Positions 34,112-40,579 of a stretch of DNA of 64,000 bases are shown piece after piece. The DNA comes from Curtobacterium sp. ER1/6 (GTDB taxonomy: Bacteria > Actinomycetota > Actinomycetes > Actinomycetales > Microbacteriaceae), in NCBI RefSeq assembly GCF_001742745.1, contig NZ_MJAK01000008.1:95666-159665 (forward strand), given 5' to 3'. Within the stretch, counting starts at the first letter, position 1, and each line of letters begins with the position of its first letter. The notes under the pieces are model-generated. The model had not been told where the DNA came from. It made no database searches and saw only the letters and a program-made list of their open reading frames with translations. The translations under genes and the position numbers were made by a program.

Positions 34112-34373
34112 GAGTGATGTTCGTGAAAATCTGCGGTTGAAGTCCGCGTTTGGTGATCTACAGGAGGGTGTGCGCCCGCTCGACGCAGACCTGTCCGAGG
34201 CGATCGACGCTCTGCGGGAGGACTGCTACACGCTTCCCGAATCGGTGGTCCGCGTCCGTGGAGAATCTCTTGTCGCCGATGCTGAGGCGCTCGGGAACAG
34301 GGAAGGGTTTGAAGACCCGGCCGTATGGATCTACATCAAGGCTTTGAAGAACAAGCTGTCGGCCCTCGACTGA
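34110..34373 (+). CDS. Small acidic hypothetical protein
   Basis: 87 aa from ATG at 34110 (an ATG at 34098 is also in frame). Soluble and acidic: LRLKSAFGDLQEGVRPLDAD, then IDALREDCYTLPESVVRV, and a C-terminal IYIKALKNKLSALD helix. No family recognised. It fills the interval between repeat copies 1 and 2 on its own. AT-richer codons than the flanking chromosome suggest transfer. Confidence 0.6.
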   Translation: MSDVRENLRLKSAFGDLQEGVRPLDADLSEAIDALREDCYTLPESVVRVRGESLVADAEALGNREGFEDPAVWIYIKALKNKLSALD

Positions 34374-34391
34374 CCAACCAGTTCGATATGG

Positions 34392-34407
34392 GATTGGCTA
34401 TCGAGAC
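34392..34407 (+). repeat. Dispersed island repeat, copy 2
   Basis: GATTGGCTATCGAGAC, 18 bases after the stop of the preceding gene. The ending CGAGAC is shared with copy 1. Confidence 0.7.
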
Positions 34408-34579
34408 GGATGCTAGGGATGCTGTCACGCCGAATTTGGGCGCTGTGGTCAGGGTCCGGAGTAGATGAAGGTGTGGGGTTGTGCTCACACCCCCGGCACG
34501 CGAGCGACCACCACGCCCTTCGACACATTCGCCTCCGCACGACTTCTACCGTGCGTCATCTTCTTCGTACCCTGGCGCA

Positions 34580-34795
34580 GTGACCGACGACCCGATGCGT
34601 GCCTTCCTCGAGGAGGCAACTACCACCAACGCAACCGGCGGCGACGTGAGGCGAGCATTGGGTCTCGTGAGCCTCCTGTCCGTCGTGACCACGAGCGTTG
34701 CCGCGGTGACGGCTGCCATCATCGCCCTCGTCGTGTTCCTCTTCGTCCTGTCGCCGTTTGCCTTCCTGCTCGGCTTCGGACTAATGCTCGGATGA
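34580..34795 (+). CDS. Small membrane protein, leaderless
   Basis: 71 aa from GTG at 34580. TACCCT (34568-34573) ends six bases before the start, so a leaderless mRNA is likely. A charged N-terminus (TDDPMRAFLEEATTTN) is followed by two hydrophobic stretches (about 27-45 and 48-70) ending in FLLGFGLMLG. Unknown function. Confidence 0.62.
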   Translation: MTDDPMRAFLEEATTTNATGGDVRRALGLVSLLSVVTTSVAAVTAAIIALVVFLFVLSPFAFLLGFGLMLG

Positions 34796-34850
34796 ACCGA
34801 GCACCGACCCGGTGTACGACCGGCAGTAGATGGAGGACCGGACGGCGCCA

Positions 34851-35135
34851 CTAGCGGCGTCCTGCAGCGCGGGCACTCGCCGTCACGCATCCCGCGATGA
34901 CGGCGAGACAGACGACCGCGAGGCCGATGTATCCGAGAGCGAAGTTCACCCCTCCACCCTCGGGAGCCGCTACGACGATCCAAATGCAGTAGAAGGCGCC
35001 AGCCAGCGCACCCACCGAAGCGACGATAGTCAGGACGGCGAGACCGACCGCTCGTCCGTTCCACTCGGCCCGAACGGGTGAAGCGCCCGGTGCCGGGCTT
35101 CGGTCCCCGTAAGGAGAGAGGTCTGCGTCGTTCAC
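34851..35135 (-). CDS. Small two-helix membrane protein
   Basis: 94 aa from GTG at 35135. A polar N-terminus (1-28) is followed by transmembrane segments at about 30-53 (VGLAVLTIVASVGALAGAFY) and 62-84 (FALGYIGLAVVCLAVIAGCV), and a short basic tail. No known family. It is convergent with the preceding small membrane protein, and both lie in one repeat interval. Confidence 0.62.
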   Translation of the reverse strand: MNDADLSPYGDRSPAPGASPVRAEWNGRAVGLAVLTIVASVGALAGAFYCIWIVVAAPEGGGVNFALGYIGLAVVCLAVIAGCVTASARAAGRR

Positions 35136-35220
35136 GAAAGCGATCGTCGCACGACCGAGAGGTCTGCGCCGTTATGTCGTCGCGCGCCAGGCTGGCAACT
35201 GTTAATCGGCCGTCTCAGAA

Positions 35221-35239
35221 ACCGATCGGCTATCGGACG
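35221..35239 (+). repeat. Dispersed island repeat, copy 3
   Basis: ACCGATCGGCTATCGGACG. It ends ten bases before the TAGCGT -10 box (35249-35254) of the following gene, so it covers that promoter's -35 zone. Confidence 0.8.
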
Positions 35240-35260
35240 ATAGCGCGGTAGCGTGCGCTG

Positions 35261-35485
35261 GTGCAGATGGTCGATGGCGTGTGTGTCTGGTGGAGTGACG
35301 AGGACGGTTGGGGCGCTCTCCGTTCAAACGAGGTCGAGTCGGAGGTCTTCGTTCACTTCTCCAACGTCGACATGACCGGCTACCACTCGCTGAGAGCCGG
35401 ACAACGTGTCCGGTTCGAAGTAGAGCCGTATCCGCCGGGGCAGGACGGCTACTTCTTCCGTGCCCACAACGTCGCGATCGTGTGA
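35261..35485 (+). CDS. Cold-shock-domain variant protein
   Basis: 74 aa from GTG 35261 (or ATG 35267). TAGCGT ends six bases upstream, so it is leaderless. The CSD fold is visible: GVCVWWSDEDGWGALRSNEV replaces the usual KWFNAEKGFGFI block, FVHFSNVDMTGYHSLRAGQR retains the RNP2-like FVHFS, and GQRVRFEVEP matches the third strand. RNP1 lacks most of its aromatic residues, so nucleic-acid binding may be altered. It lies alone between repeat copies 3 and 4. Confidence 0.72.
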   Translation: MQMVDGVCVWWSDEDGWGALRSNEVESEVFVHFSNVDMTGYHSLRAGQRVRFEVEPYPPGQDGYFFRAHNVAIV

Positions 35486-35490
35486 CCGGT

Positions 35491-35514
35491 GACCGATCGG
35501 CTATCGGACGGTCC
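35491..35514 (+). repeat. Dispersed island repeat, copy 4
   Basis: Begins GACCGATCGGCTATCGGACG and continues GTCC. It begins six bases after the cold-shock gene stop and contains the stop codon (TAG, 35501-35503 on the complement) of the convergent acetyltransferase. Confidence 0.85.
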
Positions 35515-36070
35515 GAGCGGGGGCCCACTCGCGATCGAGCATGGCGTACTGGTAGCCGTCGACCCAGCCCAGGTCGGCGTGCCAGGAGTCCTCGATGCCG
35601 TGCTGCTCGCGTCGCATGCTGGTCTTCTCGAGGACGCGGGCTGAGGCGACGTTGTCGGCGTTGCAGCTCGCGGTGACGCGTCGAAGCCGGAGGACGTCGA
35701 ACGCTGCGGTCAGGAGACCGTGTGCCAGGTCTGTTCCCAGTCCCCGTCCGGCGAGGTCGGGTTGCAGCATGTAGCCGATGACCCCTTGCGTGCCTTCGGG
35801 CATCCCTGGTTGTCCGAGGCCGTCGACAACGTCGAGGAACCCCAAGCCGGCGAGCTGGCCGTCCAGCTCCGCGATGCACGAAAAGTCGGTGTCGCTGTCG
35901 GGGATGCTCGCCCACTCTGCGGCGTAGGCGTCCGGATCGACGTGGGTGCGGAGCATGAACCGGTTGACGACCGGGTCGTTCCGCAGTGTGACGAGCTGGT
36001 CTGCGTCCTCGGGTTGAGGGTCGCGGAGGAGGAGAGCCCCGCTCTGAGCGGGCCACGGAGAAGTGCGCAC
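35501..36070 (-). CDS. GNAT-family acetyltransferase (RimJ/RimL-like)
   Basis: 189 aa from GTG at 36070. It starts LLLRDPQPEDADQLVTLRND, typical of RimJ/RimL-type GNATs; the acetyl-CoA loop is GYMLQPDLAGRGLGTDLAHG, and NVASARVLEKTSMRRE is the conserved motif B. It transfers an acetyl group from acetyl-CoA to an amine, target unknown. Its final codons (ACC GTC CGA) and TAG lie within repeat copy 4. Confidence 0.88.
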   Translation of the reverse strand: MRTSPWPAQSGALLLRDPQPEDADQLVTLRNDPVVNRFMLRTHVDPDAYAAEWASIPDSDTDFSCIAELDGQLAGLGFLDVVDGLGQPGMPEGTQGVIGYMLQPDLAGRGLGTDLAHGLLTAAFDVLRLRRVTASCNADNVASARVLEKTSMRREQHGIEDSWHADLGWVDGYQYAMLDREWAPARTVR

Positions 36071-36100
36071 CCCGTCATCCTCGCAAGAGTCAGGTTCAGG

Positions 36101-36120
36101 GATCGATTCGCCATCGGAAC
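36101..36120 (+). repeat. Dispersed island repeat, copy 5 (diverged)
   Basis: GATCGATTCGCCATCGGAAC. It keeps the CATCGGAAC end but has changed the centre. It lies between the acetyltransferase start and the next gene's probable promoter. Confidence 0.6.
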
Positions 36121-36151
36121 ATGTTGCAGGCGCTCGTGCGATCCTGTGAAG

Positions 36152-36448
36152 GTGCGCTATCGACTCATGAACGACTACAGCGCCGACTGGCCGCTCTGGC
36201 GGGACGACGGCGGAGCGCCGGATGGGGAGCCGCAGCTACCGGCGTGGCTCGAGGCAGACATCCGCCAATGGGCTGCCACGTTCAATTCGCTGTACTCCTA
36301 CGAGACTGGCTGGCCCGATACAAGGACCCGCGATGAGCAGCGACTCAAGGGTGAGCGTCTGGCCGGGGCGATTGCTCGGGAACTGGGTCTGGGCGACTCA
36401 ATCGTGTTCGCACACTGGGAAACGAACGTCGCCGGGCGGGAGTCCTAG
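36152..36448 (+). CDS. Hypothetical protein of an actinobacterial family (YSADWPLW motif)
   Basis: 98 aa from GTG 36152, or 93 aa from ATG 36167. The start RYRLMNDYSADWPLWRDDG, the middle LEADIRQWAATFNSLYSYETGW and the C-terminal LAGAIARELG recall a small uncharacterised protein common in actinobacteria. Soluble, Trp-rich, without known motifs. A GATCCT hexamer lies six bases before the GTG. It is the only gene between repeats 5 and 6. Confidence 0.65.
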   Translation: MRYRLMNDYSADWPLWRDDGGAPDGEPQLPAWLEADIRQWAATFNSLYSYETGWPDTRTRDEQRLKGERLAGAIARELGLGDSIVFAHWETNVAGRES

Positions 36449-36833
36449 GACGTGCCGGTGAGCCCGCCGATTCTCATCCTGAGCTCGGTCAGCGAAGGCT
36501 GGCCGCTGTCTCGGTAGCCGATCGGCTATCGAGATGCTTAAGGGTGGTTGGCAAGCCTTCGAGCTCTTCAGCGTGCCTGATCCGTGAGCGAAGGGTTCCG
36601 TGCACCCCTCCCGGCCTGATGTCTGGTTGACAGCGGACCCGCCGGGCAAGCTGGAGGGCTGAGTCCGTGTCTGGGTTCCGACCAACTGCCCCGTGACCTC
36701 AACGGGTGTACCTCGATTCGTCTTCGCATCGATCGTCCCCTCTGCGTACTCCGCAGGGAGCGTTCGTACCGCGCGCGTACCGTCTGCTGAGTCCGGTGCT
36801 GACGACGGCGCCGACGACCCGAACGGAGCAACC
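36449..36833. other. 385-base gap before formaldehyde dehydrogenase
   Basis: It holds repeat copy 6 (36515-36535) and, after it, ~300 bases of AT-richer DNA without a convincing ORF on either strand. The dehydrogenase promoter must lie here; I do not see a clear -35/-10 pair or operator. GATGCTTAAGGG at 36533-36544 resembles the CTTAAG end motif. Confidence 0.5.
36515..36535 (+). repeat. Dispersed island repeat, copy 6
   Basis: TAGCCGATCGGCTATCGAGA followed by T. It keeps part of the left palindromic arm (TAGCCGAT). Confidence 0.8.
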
Positions 36834-37973
36834 ATGCGCGCAGTTGTCTACAACGGCCCCCACGACGTCAGTGTCCAGGATGTCCCGGATGCCAAGGTCG
36901 AACAGCCGACCGACATCCTGGTCAAGATCACCGCGACGAACATCTGCGGGTCCGATCTGCACATGTACGAGGGCCGGACCGACATCGAGACCGGCAGTGT
37001 GTTCGGACACGAGAACCTCGGCACCGTGATCGAGGTCGGCGACGGCGTGCAGAAGGTCCGGATCGGCGACCGGGTGGTCCTGCCGTTCAACGTCGCGTGC
37101 GGCTTCTGCAAGAACTGCGAGCGCGGGTGGTCGAGCTTCTGCCTGACCATGCAGCCGAACGAGGCCGCTGCCGGAGCCGCGTACGGCTACGCCGACATGG
37201 GCCCCTACCGCGGCGGCCAGGCCGAGTTGCTCCGCGTGCCGTTCGGCGACTACAACGCCCTCCGGCTCGGCGAGGACTCCGTTGAGAAGGAGAACGACTA
37301 CACGATGCTCTCCGACATCTTCCCGACCGGCTGGCACGGAGCCGAGCTCGCCGGCGTGAAGCCAGGTGACACGGTCGTCGTCTACGGCGCCGGCCCCGTC
37401 GGGCTGATGGCAGCGCTGTCGGCGTCAATCAAGGGTGCCGCGCGGATCTTCGTCGTTGATCGTCAGGCGGACCGGCTGCGGCTCGCCGAGTCGATCGGTG
37501 CGATCGCGGTGGACGACTCCAAGGTCGACCCGGTGCAGGCGGTCCTCGATGCGACCCTCGGCCTCGGAGCCGATTGCGGCATCGAGGCTGTCGGTTACCA
37601 GGCCCACGATGACCAGGGCAATGAGCAGCCGAACCTCGTGCTCAATCGCCTCATCGCGTCGGTGCGGTTCACGGGCGGGATTGGCGTCGTCGGCGTCTAC
37701 CTGCCGGAGGACCCGGGGGCGTCGGACGAGCTTGCGAAGAAGGGGCAGATCGCGCTGGACTACGGCACGTTCTTCTTCAAGGGCCAGCACATGGGTACCG
37801 GGCAGGCGCCCGTGAAGCGGTACAACCGTCAGCTGCGCGACCTGATCGCCGCGGGTAAGGCGGAGCCGTCGTTCATCGTCAGCCACAACCTCTCGCTCGA
37901 GGACGCCCCGAACGCTTACCAGCACTTCGACGCCCGCGACGATGGCTGGACCAAGGTCGTCCTGAACCCCTGA
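36834..37973 (+). CDS. Glutathione-independent formaldehyde dehydrogenase (zinc-dependent alcohol dehydrogenase family)
   Basis: 379 aa. Catalytic zinc ligands are C38 (TNICGSDLHMYEGRTD) and H59-E60 (GSVFGHENLG); structural zinc Cys are C89, C92, C95 and C103. The NAD site GAGPVGLMAALSA follows, then the family-specific DCGIEAVGYQAHDDQGN and FFFKGQHMGTGQAPVK. It oxidises formaldehyde or other aldehydes with NAD and no glutathione, as in Pseudomonas FdhA. It is a full, intact gene with chromosomal-type GC, sitting alone between repeat copies 6 and 7, with its own terminator. Confidence 0.9.
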   Translation: MRAVVYNGPHDVSVQDVPDAKVEQPTDILVKITATNICGSDLHMYEGRTDIETGSVFGHENLGTVIEVGDGVQKVRIGDRVVLPFNVACGFCKNCERGWSSFCLTMQPNEAAAGAAYGYADMGPYRGGQAELLRVPFGDYNALRLGEDSVEKENDYTMLSDIFPTGWHGAELAGVKPGDTVVVYGAGPVGLMAALSASIKGAARIFVVDRQADRLRLAESIGAIAVDDSKVDPVQAVLDATLGLGADCGIEAVGYQAHDDQGNEQPNLVLNRLIASVRFTGGIGVVGVYLPEDPGASDELAKKGQIALDYGTFFFKGQHMGTGQAPVKRYNRQLRDLIAAGKAEPSFIVSHNLSLEDAPNAYQHFDARDDGWTKVVLNP

Positions 37974-37988
37974 ATTGGTGTGTGCGAG

Positions 37989-38019
37989 GGGCCGGCCGGG
38001 ACGTGATCCCGACCGGCCC
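37989..38019 (+). terminator. Rho-independent terminator of formaldehyde dehydrogenase
   Basis: GGGCCGG (37989-37995) pairs with CCGGCCC (38013-38019), with a further CGGGA/TCCCG inner stem, then TTCTTGTCT. One of the few hairpins here with a U-rich tail. Confidence 0.75.
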
Positions 38020-38076
38020 TTCTTGTCTCGTCGTTCACTTCGCCAAGCAACAGCGCATAGCCACCACAGCAGCAAT

Positions 38077-38102
38077 GTCCGATAGCCGATCGGCTATCGG
38101 AC
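38077..38102. repeat. Dispersed island repeat, copy 7: perfect 26-bp palindrome
   Basis: The 26 bases from 38077 are fully self-complementary (left half GTCCGATAGCCGA, right half TCGGCTATCGGAC). This is the complete form of the repeat; other copies keep mainly the right half. The convergent acetyltransferase uses the TAG at 38094-38096 on the complement as its stop. Confidence 0.9.
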
Positions 38103-38594
38103 ACAGAATCGGACCCAGGAGTCGGAGGGCAGTTCCGGTCGACCGGGGACGTCTCGCTGCTCGAACGTGCATGACCGGTCGAGTTCAGTAGCAACCGTGC
38201 GCCAGAAGTTCGCTGCGACCTCGTTGCGGTCATGGAAGGCAACAGCCCACCAACCGGGGTGCGCGGCGGTCAGCTCTGTCACGGCTGCTCGTCCAATTTG
38301 AGAGCGTCGCGCCCCATGCACGATGAAGAAGCTACTGATCACGTGCTCCTTCGTGTCGAGTCCGCGGATGACCGCGAACCCGACCGGGTGCGGTCCGAGG
38401 TGGAGAATCTGCGCCGACCATCCCGGTTTGGAGAGGCCTGCATCGAGTCGTTCTTGGCGGAAGCGGCCGTGCTTGTCGGGGAGCGTGCCGGTGAAGGCGG
38501 TCATCTCGTGCCGGAACATGGTCCAGAGCTGTTCGAGCTCTGGGCGGTGTCGTTCGTCAGATGCGGTGATGGTCAGGGGCGTGGGAGTGCTCAT
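38094..38594 (-). CDS. GNAT-family acetyltransferase
   Basis: 166 aa. ITASDERHRPELEQLWTMFRHEM begins the fold, VGFAVIRGLDTKEHVISSFF is the beta-sheet core, and GARRSQIGRAAVTELTA the acetyl-CoA loop. The motif set fits YkkB/AAC-like small GNATs. The ATG at 38594 has GGAGG nine bases upstream, but that GGAGG is the 3' arm of a hairpin (38604-38625), which could limit translation. The stop lies inside repeat copy 7. Confidence 0.82.
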   Translation of the reverse strand: MSTPTPLTITASDERHRPELEQLWTMFRHEMTAFTGTLPDKHGRFRQERLDAGLSKPGWSAQILHLGPHPVGFAVIRGLDTKEHVISSFFIVHGARRSQIGRAAVTELTAAHPGWWAVAFHDRNEVAANFWRTVATELDRSCTFEQRDVPGRPELPSDSWVRFCVR

Positions 38595-38603
38595 ACGAGA
38601 AAA

Positions 38604-38625
38604 CCTCCGCCGTGGTCGGCGGAGG
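38604..38625 (-). promoter_or_regulatory. Hairpin that sequesters the ribosome site, followed by a U-tract
   Basis: On the minus strand CCTCCGCC (complement of 38618-38625) pairs with GGCGGAGG (complement of 38604-38611), followed by TTTTCTCGTATG. The 3' arm is the Shine-Dalgarno of the acetyltransferase, and the stem plus U-run also looks like an intrinsic terminator, so it may act as an attenuator or end upstream transcription. Confidence 0.55.
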
Positions 38626-38660
38626 CTTCGTTGCCAACAAGCTATCACCCCTTCGATTCC

Positions 38661-38683
38661 CCATCGGCTAGCGGGCGGTCGGC
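38661..38683 (+). repeat. Dispersed island repeat, copy 8
   Basis: CCATCGGCTAGCGGGCGGTC and GGC following. Variant with TAGCGGGC instead of TATCGGAC, shared with copy 11. Confidence 0.75.
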
Positions 38684-38747
38684 TCGCGGTCAGCGGGACG
38701 GGCGTCGTGGTGCGAGGAGCAAGATCAAGAGCCACTCCCGTAGCCAA

Positions 38748-39299
38748 TCAGGGGTGGTGGGCACCATCTCCCACAGCAAGCACCAATCCGTAGAGGGCCA
38801 CGTCAGCCCGTCGCGGGTTGAGCGGAAGCGCGGAGCGGAGGGTTCCCTCGTGCAGGAAGCCCAGACGCTCAGCCACCGCACGACTCCGAGTGTTCATGAC
38901 CGCAGTTCGGATCTCGATCCGCGCCAAGCCCTCCGAGTGTGCTTCCTTGATGAGGGCTTCGCATGCTCGGGTCACCACTCCACGCCCTTCGTGCGCAGCA
39001 GCGATCCAGAAGCCCAACTCTCCGATGCCGGCGTACCGGTCGAGGCGCAGCGATGCACTCCCGACGGCGTCGCGTCCGTGCATGATCACCGTGGGCAGGC
39101 TCGCTCCCTGCTCGTACGACGCTGCAGTGAACGCGGCGTACGACTGCGCGGACGCAAGGGTTTGATCCGCAGCAGCCCAGGGCTCCCAAGCGCGCAGGCG
39201 TGGCAACTCGCTGACAGTCAGTGCGTGCATCGCCTCCACCGTTGAACCGTCACGGAGAGCAAGGCGGTATTCATCGCCAAGTTCGTAGGGCAAGCGCAC
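38748..39299 (-). CDS. GNAT-family acetyltransferase (RimL-like)
   Basis: 183 aa from GTG at 39299; TAGCGT lies six bases upstream on the minus strand, so the mRNA is probably leaderless. Motifs: ELGFWIAAAHEGRGVVTRAC (acetyl-CoA loop, RGV variant), IEIRTAVMNTRSRAVAERLG, then FLHEGTLRSALPLNPRRADVALYGL, typical of RimL-type proteins that acetylate N-termini or small amines. It shares the repeat interval 8-9 with a divergent GNAT gene. Confidence 0.85.
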   Translation of the reverse strand: MRLPYELGDEYRLALRDGSTVEAMHALTVSELPRLRAWEPWAAADQTLASAQSYAAFTAASYEQGASLPTVIMHGRDAVGSASLRLDRYAGIGELGFWIAAAHEGRGVVTRACEALIKEAHSEGLARIEIRTAVMNTRSRAVAERLGFLHEGTLRSALPLNPRRADVALYGLVLAVGDGAHHP

Positions 39300-39423
39300 G
39301 GAAGGACGCTACTGCAACTTCCCGCGACGAACGCAAGCATTCACGGACGTGCGCGAGGTGATGGTCAATCACCAGCAGCGACCGCTAGTAGATTGCGAGC
39401 GGACGTGTCACTACGGTGAGGAC

Positions 39424-39840
39424 ATGACCGAGCGGTACGGCACCTCTGCCCAGACGGCGCGCGTGGATCGAGCGCGGGTGCACGCCTGGCTGAGTCAGCA
39501 GTCGTACTGGGCGCAAGGACGTTCCCGTGAGACACAAGACGCTGCCATCAAAGGATCGCGGAACTACGGCGTCTACAACGAGGACACCGGTGAGCAGGTC
39601 GCATACGCCCGAGTGGTGACTGACGGCGTGACCTTCGCGTGGCTTTGCGACGTCTTCGTCGCGCCGGAAGTACGTAGGCGAGGCGTGGGCAAAATGCTCA
39701 TCGCTGCCGTCATCGACGACCTTGAACCTCTCGGTTTGAAGCGAACACTCCTGTCGACCGGGGATGCGCACGGCCTCTACGCGCAGTACGGCTTCCGACC
39801 CCTGGCTGAACCGTCGAATTTGATGGCGCGCGTCGGGTAG
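39424..39840 (+). CDS. GNAT-family acetyltransferase (small)
   Basis: 138 aa. TACGGT (39412-39417) ends six bases before the ATG, so leaderless. VDRARVHAWLSQQSYWAQGR is typical of the N-acetyltransferase group related to YkwB; the acetyl-CoA loop is FVAPEVRRRGVGKMLIAAVI, followed by LLSTGDAHGLYAQYGFRPL. The stop codon TAG (39838-39840) forms the left end of repeat copy 9 (TAGCCGATCG). Confidence 0.87.
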   Translation: MTERYGTSAQTARVDRARVHAWLSQQSYWAQGRSRETQDAAIKGSRNYGVYNEDTGEQVAYARVVTDGVTFAWLCDVFVAPEVRRRGVGKMLIAAVIDDLEPLGLKRTLLSTGDAHGLYAQYGFRPLAEPSNLMARVG

Positions 39841-39855
39841 CCGATCGCCCACTGG
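39836..39855 (+). repeat. Dispersed island repeat, copy 9 (diverged right half)
   Basis: GGTAGCCGATCGCCCACTGG. The left arm TAGCCGATCG is kept and contains the stop of the preceding gene; the right arm has diverged. TAGGCT (39863-39868), a -10 box, follows closely. Confidence 0.6.
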
Positions 39856-39874
39856 GCACACCTAGGCTCGGGCT

Positions 39875-39985
39875 ATGGGGATGAACAAGGATCAACGGCT
39901 GGCAGTGGTCGTCGGGAGCACGGTGACGATAGTCATGGGTCTCGGGGTAGCCATCTCGGCAGGACTTGGCCTGTTCGGTTCCTGA
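39875..39985 (+). CDS. 36-aa hydrophobic peptide, leaderless
   Basis: MGMNKDQRLAVVVGSTVTIV, then MGLGVAISAGLGLFGS: a short basic N-terminus and one transmembrane-length hydrophobic stretch. TAGGCT ends six bases before the ATG. It is alone between repeat copies 9 and 10, so it fits the one-gene-per-interval pattern. No similarity can be judged at this size; it could be a small toxin-like or regulatory membrane peptide. Confidence 0.5.
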   Translation: MGMNKDQRLAVVVGSTVTIVMGLGVAISAGLGLFGS

Positions 39986-40000
39986 TCGAACTACCTCACA

Positions 40001-40016
40001 AGCCGATCCTCGATCG
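40001..40016 (+). repeat. Dispersed island repeat, copy 10 (weak)
   Basis: AGCCGATCCTCGATCG. Only the left AGCCGATC matches well; GGGCGATAGC follows at 40022-40031. It lies upstream of the NUDIX -10 box. Confidence 0.4.
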
Positions 40017-40040
40017 CAGGGCGGGCGATAGCTTCGGGAC

Positions 40041-40493
40041 ATGCCGGTTTCTGAGTACGTGCGATCGCTGCGAGAGCAGGTGGGCAGCAGCTACCTCCTC
40101 CTTCCCGGCGTGACCGCGGTCGTCCGAGACGGCAATCGCTTCCTGGTAGCCCGCCAGCGCGACTCCGGACGGTGGAGCCTGATCGGTGGCGGCGTTGAAC
40201 CCGGCGAAGAGCCGCGCGCCGCTCTGCAGCGCGAAGTGCGAGAAGAGCTCGGCGTCGACAGCAACATCATCCGGATCGTCGGCGCCTACGGCGGCATCCT
40301 TCTCGAGAACGTTTACCCCAATGGAGACCACGTTGGGTACGTGACGGTGGCATACCTCTGCTCACTTGATGCCGCGGCCTTCGCCCTCGACGAAGATGAA
40401 GTGCTCGAGACTCAGTGGGTGACACTCGCCGAGCTCAGTGAGCTGGATCATCACGAGTGGATCGAACAGGTGATGCGCGACGCTGTCCAATGA
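40041..40493 (+). CDS. NUDIX hydrolase
   Basis: 150 aa. TAGCTT (40029-40034) ends six bases before the ATG, so leaderless. The Nudix box is complete: G50, E56, then REVREELGV at 64-72. It hydrolyses a nucleoside diphosphate linked to another group; the MutT-like size and WSLIGGGVEPGEE suit a housecleaning or nucleotide-sugar pyrophosphatase. The stop TGA (40491-40493) begins repeat copy 11 (TGACCGATCGG). Confidence 0.9.
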   Translation: MPVSEYVRSLREQVGSSYLLLPGVTAVVRDGNRFLVARQRDSGRWSLIGGGVEPGEEPRAALQREVREELGVDSNIIRIVGAYGGILLENVYPNGDHVGYVTVAYLCSLDAAAFALDEDEVLETQWVTLAELSELDHHEWIEQVMRDAVQ

Positions 40494-40518
40494 CCGATCG
40501 GCTAGCGGGCGGTCCGAC
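40492..40518 (+). repeat. Dispersed island repeat, copy 11
   Basis: GACCGATCGGCTAGCGGGCG, then GTCCGAC. It overlaps the NUDIX stop codon. Confidence 0.85.
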
Positions 40519-40579
40519 CGATTGTTCCTGAGGATCACGACAAGTGGTGCCGCGGCCCTCCTTCCGCGCAGAACCCGTG

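Noticed and set aside
38077..38102. Simple terminator
   Set aside because: Perfect palindrome with almost no loop and no U-tract, and it recurs as a repeat; a separate terminator with U-rich tail serves the dehydrogenase at 37989.
39340..39400. Possible further repeat copy between the two divergent acetyltransferases
   Set aside because: CCGCTAGTAGATTGCGAGCGG resembles it only loosely; not counted.
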